DNA of 13,376 bases. Source: Candidatus Equihabitans merdae (GTDB taxonomy: Bacteria; Bacillota; Clostridia; Lachnospirales; Lachnospiraceae). Location: contig JAGHUB010000080.1 of assembly GCA_018065025.1 (NCBI GenBank), forward strand, positions 1 to 13,376, read 5' to 3'. The position numbers and the translations under genes are program-made. Below the pieces are notes generated by a model. The model was not told the origin of the DNA and searched no databases. It worked only from the letters and a program-made list of their open reading frames with translations. Of this stretch, positions 8,762-13,376 are shown in pieces (position 1 is the stretch's first letter; each line of letters begins with the position of its first letter).

Positions 8762-9502
8762 ATGTGCAATACAGAAGTACCGGCCAATCTTCCCGGTATC
8801 AGTCTTCCGGAATATTTGAAGGGAAATAAATACCCGGGCCGCGGTATCGCGGTGGGTATGCCCTCAAGCGGCGACAAGATCTTTGTGGCTTACTTTATCA
8901 TGGGTCGCAGTGCCAACAGCCGCAATCGTATCTTTGACATCACAGAGGACGGCATCCGCACAAAAGCATTTGACGAAAGCAAGATGGAAGATCCTACATT
9001 GATCATCTATCGCCCCGTTCGTCGCATGGGAGATAAGCTCATCGTCACAAATGGCGATCAGACAGATACCATTTTCGAGACATTAACAAATGGCGGCACA
9101 TTTGAAGATGCTCTTCGTACACGCTGCTACGAAGAAGATCCGCCCAACTACACACCCCGCATTTCCCTGATGGTAGAACTGGGTCAGACACCGTCCTACA
9201 AGATGTCTATTCTGAAGAGTGCCTATGGTTTTGGCGGTGCCAATGTTCGTAATTTCTTCGAATACGACCGCTTCCTGCCGGGCTACGGACATTTCATCAG
9301 CACCTATGAGCACGACGGCAATCCCCTGCCCAGTTTCCCGGGTGAGCCCTTGCTGATCGATATGGCCGATGATCTGGATAGCTGGGTAGATGCCCTGTGG
9401 TCATCTCTTGATGAAGACAACAAGATTTCTCTCTTTGTTCAGGAAATCGATGTCAAGACCGGAGTGGCTGCCACATGCATCATCAATAAACATGAGCAGT
9501 AA
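8762..9502 (+). CDS. purO: IMP cyclohydrolase, PurO family
   Basis: 246 residues of the PurO-like IMP cyclohydrolase family, which closes the ring of FAICAR to give inosine monophosphate in the last step of purine synthesis. Recognisable family segments are NKYPGRGIAVG, VAYFIMGRSANSRNRIF, IVTNGDQTDTIFE, PPNYTPRISL and GHFISTYEHDGNPLPSFPGE. In many clostridia this stand-alone enzyme works with a separate AICAR formyltransferase in place of bifunctional PurH; that partner is not in this window. I chose the ATG at 8762 because it follows AAAGAGG and gives the family length. The frame is open 45 codons further upstream but overlaps the previous gene. The function in this organism is inferred from the family. 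Confidence 0.85.
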   Translation: MCNTEVPANLPGISLPEYLKGNKYPGRGIAVGMPSSGDKIFVAYFIMGRSANSRNRIFDITEDGIRTKAFDESKMEDPTLIIYRPVRRMGDKLIVTNGDQTDTIFETLTNGGTFEDALRTRCYEEDPPNYTPRISLMVELGQTPSYKMSILKSAYGFGGANVRNFFEYDRFLPGYGHFISTYEHDGNPLPSFPGEPLLIDMADDLDSWVDALWSSLDEDNKISLFVQEIDVKTGVAATCIINKHEQ

Positions 9503-9554
9503 AGATAGAAAATGTTTGAGCTGCGGGTGCAGGAAAATGCCGGCAGCAGCTTGA

Positions 9555-9584
9555 TTGAAAATGACTTTACGTTGTGAGTAAATA
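9555..9584 (+). promoter_or_regulatory. Possible promoter of larC2
   Basis: TTGAAA (9555-9560), 18-base spacer, TAAATA (9579-9584). The match is moderate. No clear terminator follows purO, so readthrough from the upstream operon is equally possible. Confidence 0.3.
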
Positions 9585-9606
9585 CCCTTGGTTGGAAAAT
9601 AAGGGT
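9584..9606 (+). promoter_or_regulatory. Hairpin covering the larC2 ribosome binding site
   Basis: ACCCTT (9584-9589) pairs perfectly with AAGGGT (9601-9606), with a possible extra T-G pair. AAGGGTGG is the only ribosome-binding-like sequence before the ATG at 9609/9612, so folding would hide it. The hairpin forms only in transcripts that begin upstream of 9584, such as readthrough from purO. Confidence 0.4.
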
Positions 9607-9608
9607 GG

Positions 9609-10067
9609 ATGATGTTGAAAAGTGTAATAACAAACGAGATAAATGAGTTCATGGACAAGATAGTAGAATTGCGCTGCAACCTGGATGATATGACCGCTGA
9701 AGCTATGGGTTTCGCCTTGGAGCGGATTTATGAGGCCGGTGCAGTGGAAGCTTTCACCATGTCGGTGATGACTAAGAAAAACAGAATGGGCATGCTTTTG
9801 ACCGTACTGGTCAAGCCTGATAAAGAAGAGGAAGTGGTGAAGACCATTTTCCGATACACATCTACCATCGGCATTCGACGTCTGGTAGAAGATCGTTACG
9901 TCCTGGAACGCCATGAAGAAGTCAAGGAGACTCCTGATGGGCCTGTACGCATCAAAGTATCTGAAGGTTACGGCATCTGCCGCAGAAAGCCCGAATACGA
10001 GGATCTGAAGGCCATCGCCTTGAAGACGGGCAAGAGTATTGATCAGGTGAGAACTGAACTTGGTTAG
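9609..10067 (+). CDS. larC2: Stand-alone LarC C-terminal domain (LarC2), nickel insertion protein
   Basis: 152 residues matching the C-terminal half of LarC (DUF111). The family signatures are IVELRCNLDDMTAE, LERIYEAGAVEAFTMSV, TKKNRMG, LLTVLV, TSTIGIRR and the end motif RKPEYEDLKAIALKTGKS. LarC inserts nickel into the pincer nucleotide cofactor using CTP. In Lactobacillus plantarum full LarC is made from larC1 and larC2 by programmed ribosomal frameshifting. Here no LarC1 sequence precedes the gene: the 106 bp upstream holds no long frame, and purO ends just before. So LarC2 is either a separate subunit or a detached remnant. A second ATG at 9612 and a third at 9651 are alternative starts. 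It ends in TAG, the only amber stop among the intact genes here. Confidence 0.85.
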   Translation: MMLKSVITNEINEFMDKIVELRCNLDDMTAEAMGFALERIYEAGAVEAFTMSVMTKKNRMGMLLTVLVKPDKEEEVVKTIFRYTSTIGIRRLVEDRYVLERHEEVKETPDGPVRIKVSEGYGICRRKPEYEDLKAIALKTGKSIDQVRTELG

Positions 10068-10087
10068 TTATACCATATAAGTGCAAG

Positions 10088-10115
10088 AAAGTCGGAGCAT
10101 TTACGCTCCGGCTTT
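10088..10115 (+). terminator. Terminator after larC2
   Basis: AAAGTCGGAGC (10088-10098) pairs with GCTCCGGCTTT (10105-10115) over 11 bp with one wobble, loop ATTTAC. The T run is short (TTTCATT). Confidence 0.7.
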
Positions 10116-10130
10116 CATTATGCGTGTATG

Positions 10131-10256
10131 CGGTAGGCCAAGCGGCTGCGTGTGTTTGTACACCGGAAGACATTTGGAGAATGTATATCATCGAGACGGC
10201 AGTCGAGATGTTGCACGGAATATACAAAAACGAGTAGGCATCAGCCTACTCGTTTT
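10131..10256 (+). ncRNA. Candidate structured small RNA between larC2 and ilvE
   Basis: This gene-free stretch folds extensively on the plus strand. GTGTG (10150-10154) and TACAC (10159-10163) form one hairpin. TGTATATCATC (10182-10192) pairs with GATG (10207-10210) and ATATACA (10220-10226), with a 9-base bulge on the 3' side. Inside this, GA (10193-10194) faces GA (10205-10206) as tandem G-A mismatches, and GAC/GTC closes a GGCA loop. The order G-A then A-G is the stable sheared type on the plus strand; on the minus strand these become T-C mismatches, which favours plus-strand transcription. ACATT/AATGT (10170-10184) competes with the long stem. A perfect terminator follows at 10227-10256. 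I cannot identify a promoter or a known family. Confidence 0.4.
10227..10256. terminator. Bidirectional terminator between larC2 and ilvE
   Basis: A 13-bp perfect stem, AAAACGAGTAGGC (10227-10239) with GCCTACTCGTTTT (10244-10256), loop ATCA. A-run and T-run flanks allow it to work on both strands, ending ilvE transcripts on the minus strand and any plus-strand RNA. A smaller hairpin, GTCAGGC-AGC-GCCTGAC (10264-10280), lies between it and the ilvE stop. Confidence 0.85.
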
Positions 10257-10294
10257 ATGATATGTCAGGCAGCGCCTGACGCATTTTAAATGGA

Positions 10295-11320
10295 TTAACC
10301 GATTTCGCAGATCCAGCCTTCGGGAGCTTCGATGCGACCCATCTGGATACCTGTCAGTGTGTCATACAGCTTCTGCAGCTTGGGACCCATCTTTTCCATA
10401 CCGTTGGAGTAGCAGATCTCTTTGTCGCCATAGACGATCTTGCCGATGGGAGAGATAACAGCAGCAGTACCGCACAGACCGGCTTCTTCGAATTCGCCGA
10501 TTTCTGTTACCGGGATTTCTCTTTCTTCAACTTCCATACCCAGATACTTTTCAGCAACGATCATGAGAGAACGACGTGTGATGGAGGGCAGGATTGTGGG
10601 AGATTTAACAGTAACGAACTTGTTGTCCTTGATGAAGATGATGTTGGCGCCGCCGGTTTCTTCAACCTTTGTACGTGTAGGGGAGTCAAGATACTGGTTC
10701 TCAGCGAAGCCCTTTTCGTGAGCATCAACGATGGGATACAGGCTCATAGCATAGTTAAGACCAGCTTTGATGTGACCTGTGCCTTTGGGGGCTGCTCTGT
10801 CGTAATCTTCAGCGATACGGATTGTGATGGGCTTAGCACCACCCTTGAAGTAGGGACCTACCGGTGTGCAGAGAATACGGAATTCATATTCGTCAGCGGG
10901 CTTAACACCGATAACAGCGCTTGAACCATACAGGAAAGGACGAAGGTACAGTGTAGCACCTGAACCATAGGGGGGAACCCAATCCTAGTTAGCAGCAACG
11001 ACCTGCTTAACAGCTTCGATGAAACGTTCTTCCGGGAATACCGGGATCTGCAGACGTTCGGCTGACTGAGCCAGACGTTCAGCGTTCAGGTCGGGACGGA
11101 AGCAGACGATCTTGCCGTCTTCTGTTTCGTAAGCTTTCAGACCTTCGAATACAGTCTGAGCATACTGCAGAACGCCGGCACATTCGCTGATGTGAACGGT
11201 GGGATCAGTTACAAGAGCGCCTTCATCCCATGCGCCATCCTTGAACTGAGATACATAACGATAATCAGTGGGCATATAACCAAAACCAAGGCTGCCCCAA
11301 TCCAGATCTTTCTTTGCCAT
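10295..11320 (-). pseudogene. ilvE: Branched-chain amino acid aminotransferase with an in-frame amber codon
   Basis: The frame from the ATG at 11320 to the TAA at 10295 is intact except for TAG at 10985-10987 (codon 112). Counting that codon it spans 341 codons, the normal length for a fold-IV BCAT. It would catalyse the last step of leucine, isoleucine and valine synthesis using pyridoxal phosphate. The part before the stop has FGYMPTDYRYV, ECAGVLQYAQTVFEGLKAY and FRPDLNAERLAQSAERL. The part after resumes DWVPPYGSGATLYLRPF and carries the expected catalytic lysine (K185, HIKAGLNYA) and the phosphate-binding AGLCGTAAVISPIG. Relatives usually have Lys or Gln at the stopped position, so one base change from AAG or CAG explains it. 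A recent null mutation or a sequence error is likely. AGGAGG precedes the start. Confidence 0.9.
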
Positions 11321-11401
11321 AATTTACCTCCTATAAAGCCTGATGGGGAAACTGGATCCCGTCAGACCGATAAAATACATAAAATGACTTCCTATATTAA
11401 A

Positions 11402-11417
11402 GAAAAAGTCCTTTTTC
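11402..11417. promoter_or_regulatory. Inverted repeat at the ilvE transcription start
   Basis: GAAAAA-GTCC-TTTTTC directly abuts the minus-strand -10 box (11418-11423) and covers the expected start site. It could be an operator or a 5'-end hairpin in the mRNA. It does not match the CodY consensus. Confidence 0.3.
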
Positions 11418-11445
11418 ATTATATTACTTGAAAAAATGATGTCAA
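11418..11445 (-). promoter_or_regulatory. Sigma-A promoter of ilvE
   Basis: On the minus strand TTGACA (11445-11440), 16-base spacer, TATAAT (11423-11418): both boxes are perfect consensus. The leader is about 90 nt. No T-box signature is seen in it. Confidence 0.88.
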
Positions 11446-11472
11446 TTCATCAAAGACGATAATCGATAAGGA

Positions 11473-11784
11473 TCAGTCCTTTTTTATGGCGTATTTCTTA
11501 AGATAATAGGCAACCACCATGCCGCCGATGATGGCGATGGCCAGGGCCACAAGGATGACCCATCTGCCCAATGCATCAGAGAACATCATCAGAACTTCTG
11601 CAGCCAGCAAAACGATGGCATACCAGAAGACGGCTTTGACCTCTTTTTGGGGATCGTAGGGGGATTTACGGTTCTTTCCGTTCAGGATCGACATGACTCT
11701 GTCCCCTTGCCCGGAGAGGATGCCCAGGATGATAAAAGCCAGGATGCAAAGGACGAACATGTCAAAAAAAGTTAGAGTATTCAT
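11473..11784 (-). CDS. Small membrane protein with three helices, function unknown
   Basis: 103 residues with three hydrophobic segments, roughly residues 5-24, 51-68 and 74-97, and a Lys-rich C-terminus (KKYAIKKD). The segment between helices 1 and 2 is polar (NGKNRKSPYDPQKE). It loosely recalls DUF3784-type small membrane proteins of Firmicutes, but I cannot assign it firmly. The ATG at 11784 follows GGAGA with good spacing. The frame is open up to an ATG at 11847, but that longer start overlaps the promoter at 11819-11847 and is rejected. The gene lies divergently from tRNA-Gly and is the only one here ending in TGA. Confidence 0.75.
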   Translation of the reverse strand: MNTLTFFDMFVLCILAFIILGILSGQGDRVMSILNGKNRKSPYDPQKEVKAVFWYAIVLLAAEVLMMFSDALGRWVILVALAIAIIGGMVVAYYLKKYAIKKD

Positions 11785-11818
11785 AGTATAGTCTCCATAT
11801 TGCTCAAAGTCTTGTGAT

Positions 11819-11847
11819 ATTTTACCAAAAAATGGCGAAAAATTCAA
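11819..11847 (-). promoter_or_regulatory. Promoter of the small membrane protein gene
   Basis: On the minus strand TTGAAT (11847-11842), 17-base spacer, TAAAAT (11824-11819), with TGG just ahead of the -10 making it extended. Confidence 0.65.
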
Positions 11848-11870
11848 TTAAAGTTAGATAGTATTTCTTG

Positions 11871-11899
11871 TTGACTTTGTGCTTGATAAGGTATATTAT
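11871..11899 (+). promoter_or_regulatory. Promoter of tRNA-Gly
   Basis: TTGACT (11871-11876), 17-base spacer, TATTAT (11894-11899). The tRNA starts about 40 bases further on. larE may be read from the same promoter. Confidence 0.7.
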
Positions 11900-11941
11900 A
11901 TTCACTGTTGAAGCGAACAAAACAAATCGCAAACAACATAC

Positions 11942-12014
11942 GCGCGAGTGGCTCAGTTGGTGGAGCACAACCTTGCCAAGGTTGGGGTCGCGGGTTCGAG
12001 TCCCGTCTCGCGCT
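11942..12014 (+). tRNA. tRNA-Gly, anticodon GCC
   Basis: A full cloverleaf of 73 nt. The acceptor GCGCGAG pairs with CTCGCGC (12007-12013), and the D arm is GGCTCAGTTGGTGGAGC. The anticodon stem CAACC/GGTTG carries the loop TTGCCAA with GCC at 11975-11977. The T arm is GCGGG-TTCGAGT-CCCGT with one G-T pair. The discriminator base is T, and CCA is not encoded, so it must be added after transcription. Confidence 0.97.
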
Positions 12015-12036
12015 CTGAGGGAGGGTTCTGGATTGT

Positions 12037-12068
12037 CGTCAATATGACGGTCTGGAGCTTTCTTTTTT
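12037..12068 (+). terminator. Weak terminator after tRNA-Gly
   Basis: CGTCA-ATA-TGACG (12037-12049), extended by one or two wobble pairs, then TTTCTTTTTTT ending near 12068. The T run begins about 8-10 bases after the stem, farther than in a standard terminator, so readthrough into larE is plausible. Confidence 0.35.
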
Positions 12069-12092
12069 TGTCTGAAAAAATATGGAGATAAT

Positions 12093-12893
12093 ATGGTATA
12101 CCAGGAAGCATATCAGAAACTGTGCGGGATCCTCGAAGAGATGGGCAGTGTAGCTGTCGCCTTCTCAGGTGGTGTGGATTCCGCTTTTTTATTGAAAGCA
12201 GCCAGTGAGGCCAATTGTCGCGTAGTGGCTATGACAGCATTTTCAAGCTTTATTCCCAAGAAAGAACAGGAAGAGGCTACGGAGCTGGCCGGTCAACTTG
12301 AAGTGCCCCATATCATTTGCCGTGTTCCGGAAAATGTCATCGATCCCTTCAGACACAATCCGCCGGATCGGTGCTATCATTGCAAGAGGGCAATATTTGG
12401 TGAATTCGTCAAGACTGCTTCGGAAAATGATCTGGCTTACGTGGTAGAAGGTTCTAATCTGGACGATGATAATGATTACCGTCCCGGCATGCGCGCTATC
12501 AAGGAACTTGGTGTCCGCAGCCCTCTCAAGGAGGCTGGTTTTACCAAAGAAATGATTCGTGCCGTGTCCCATGAACTGGGTCTCAACACCTGGAATAAGC
12601 CGTCTTACGCCTGTCTGGCTTCCCGTATTCCTTACGGTGACACCATTACCCCGGACAAGCTTCGTATGGCAGAGTTGGCAGAGGATATGCTCCATGAGAT
12701 GGATTTCAAGCAGTGCCGCGTTCGGGTCCATGACCGCATCGCCCGCATCGAACTGATGCCTTCTGATATGGAAGGGATGCTAGATGCCGCCATGCGGGAG
12801 AAGATCGATACTTATTTCAAGAGCATCGGTTTCGCCTATGTGGCCCTGGATCTCAAGGGCTATCGCACAGGCAGTCTGAATGAAGTGCTGTAA
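12093..12893 (+). CDS. larE: ATP-dependent sacrificial sulfur transferase LarE
   Basis: 266 residues, the usual LarE length. LarE adenylates the carboxyl groups of the LarB product and transfers sulfur to them, making the dithio precursor of the nickel-pincer nucleotide. The N-type ATP pyrophosphatase loop SGGVDS is at 25-30. The RCYHCKR segment has C94 and C97. NKPSYACLASRIPYGD contains C174, which most likely corresponds to the cysteine (C176 in L. plantarum LarE) that gives up its sulfur. The C-terminal part (CRVRVHD, FAYVALDLKGYRTGSLNE) is also typical. The start follows GGAGA. larC2 lies 2 kb upstream on the same strand, with the convergent ilvE and the membrane gene between. Confidence 0.93.
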   Translation: MVYQEAYQKLCGILEEMGSVAVAFSGGVDSAFLLKAASEANCRVVAMTAFSSFIPKKEQEEATELAGQLEVPHIICRVPENVIDPFRHNPPDRCYHCKRAIFGEFVKTASENDLAYVVEGSNLDDDNDYRPGMRAIKELGVRSPLKEAGFTKEMIRAVSHELGLNTWNKPSYACLASRIPYGDTITPDKLRMAELAEDMLHEMDFKQCRVRVHDRIARIELMPSDMEGMLDAAMREKIDTYFKSIGFAYVALDLKGYRTGSLNEVL

Positions 12894-12935
12894 GGTCATA
12901 GGACGGAACGTGGTTCATGGCAGAGAGATGTCATT

Positions 12936-13001
12936 ATGATTGGAAAGTGTTGCCATCATTGCAGTCCACAGGATTTGTATGCAGAGGCCTGTCACGGATG
13001 A
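12936..13001 (+). CDS. Possible Cys/His-rich micro-ORF between larE and tcdA
   Basis: A 21-codon frame, MIGKCCHHCSPQDLYAEACHG, with four Cys and three His. A weak GAGAGA lies a few bases before the ATG. The end overlaps a hairpin, CCTGTCA-CGGA-TGACAGG (12988-13005). It is too short to judge from coding statistics and may be chance. Confidence 0.15.
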   Translation: MIGKCCHHCSPQDLYAEACHG

Positions 13002-13005
13002 CAGG
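12988..13005. other. Hairpin between larE and tcdA
   Basis: A 7-bp perfect stem with a CGGA loop and no T tract after it, so it is not a standard intrinsic terminator. It lies about 20 bases ahead of the tcdA start and could mark an mRNA processing point or a leader structure. Confidence 0.35.
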
Positions 13006-13027
13006 AACTGTTTATTAGGAGAAAAAC

Positions 13028-13376
13028 ATGTCAGAAAGATTTTCCAGAACGGAGATGCTTTTAGGCAGTGACGCCATGGCAAAGCTTGCTAGGGCCAAGG
13101 TAGCTGTATTTGGCGTGGGCGGCGTCGGCGGCTACGTAGTTGAAGCCCTGGCCCGAAGCGGCGTTGGTTCCCTGGTGCTGGTGGATCACGATACCGTGGC
13201 CTTGTCCAATATCAATCGTCAGATCATCGCCACACAAGACAGCCTGGATCGACTGAAGGTAGAAGTGGCAGCAGAACGTGCCCGCAGCATCAATCCTGAG
13301 ATTCAGGTTGAGGTGCGCCCCTGTTTTTATCTTCCGGAAAATGCCGATACATTTGATTTCGCGGATTATGATTATG
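13028..13376 (+). CDS. tcdA: tRNA threonylcarbamoyladenosine dehydratase TcdA, 3' end missing
   Basis: The first 116 codons of a ThiF/E1-like protein, cut by the window end (full TcdA has about 240-270 residues). It begins SERFSRTEMLLGSDAMAKLA, like the TcdA/CsdL family. The nucleotide-binding loop VFGVGGVGGYVVEALARSGV and the following VLVDHDTVALSNINRQ are typical of ATP-using E1-like enzymes. TcdA dehydrates t6A37 to its cyclic form in ANN-decoding tRNAs. The ATG at 13028 follows TTAGGAG. The catalytic part downstream cannot be checked, so another ThiF-family member is possible, though the start fits TcdA best. Confidence 0.85.
   Translation, partial: MSERFSRTEMLLGSDAMAKLARAKVAVFGVGGVGGYVVEALARSGVGSLVLVDHDTVALSNINRQIIATQDSLDRLKVEVAAERARSINPEIQVEVRPCFYLPENADTFDFADYDY

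Noticed and set aside
9510..9575. Short frame between purO and larC2 as a remnant of LarC1
   Set aside because: Its 21 residues show none of the LarC N-terminal signature and are not joined in frame to larC2.
10131..10210. tRNA-like stretch (GGCCAAGCGGC resembling a D arm)
   Set aside because: No acceptor stem, anticodon arm or TTCGA T loop can be formed, so it is not a tRNA gene.
10120..10260. 46-codon plus-strand frame after larC2
   Set aside because: It has no ribosome binding site and runs through the terminator hairpin. The RNA structure explains the stretch better.
10985..10987. Amber codon as programmed recoding, for example pyrrolysine or a suppressor system
   Set aside because: BCAT is not a known pyrrolysine protein, the following bases (GAT) are not a typical readthrough context, larC2 uses TAG as a normal stop, and no suppressor tRNA is visible. 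Mutation or sequence error is simpler.
11785..11847. 21-codon N-terminal extension of the small membrane protein
   Set aside because: It overlaps the gene's own promoter and lacks a ribosome binding site. The ATG at 11784 has GGAGA before it.

Overview
The window reads as a stretch of chromosome from a Gram-positive clostridium, most likely a Lachnospiraceae member. The support is the gene set and order (comM-dprA-topA followed by codY), a perfect CIRCE element in front of groESL, a CodY of the usual 259 residues, a clostridial-type stand-alone IMP cyclohydrolase, a clostridial BCAT, strong AGGAGG ribosome binding sites and a moderate GC content. The family assignment is inference. Nothing indicates a plasmid, phage or transposon.

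Left part (1-5230): a gene running off the left edge on the minus strand looks like the N-terminus of a MATE transporter, with a near-consensus promoter and a palindrome over its -10 region. Divergent from it, a plus-strand promoter starts a structured leader RNA of about 130 nt. The leader ends in an intrinsic terminator about 75 bp before comM. comM and dprA overlap by one base and belong to DNA uptake and recombination. topA follows from its own promoter and ends at a 15-bp perfect terminator hairpin.

Middle (5230-10116): codY (global nutrient regulator) is followed by the groES-groEL heat-shock operon under sigma-A and HrcA/CIRCE control. Next come a short operon of a single-pass membrane protein with three exact 19-residue repeats and an IMP cyclohydrolase (PurO family), and then a stand-alone C-terminal LarC domain (LarC2). 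Terminators separate these units.

Right part (10116-13376): the gap between larC2 and ilvE folds into hairpins with tandem G-A mismatches and ends in a terminator, so it may encode an unrecognised small RNA. ilvE on the minus strand has one in-frame amber codon (codon 112) and an otherwise intact frame. After it come a three-helix membrane protein of unknown function (minus), tRNA-Gly(GCC), larE and the 5' part of tcdA. LarC2 and LarE together imply synthesis of the nickel-pincer nucleotide cofactor, but larB, larC1 and the racemase gene are not in this window.

I found no clear new multi-gene system. The observations most worth following are the two structured RNAs, the broken ilvE, the detached LarC2 with a hairpin over its ribosome binding site, the 19-residue repeat protein, and the GroEL tail that lacks Gly-Gly-Met repeats.
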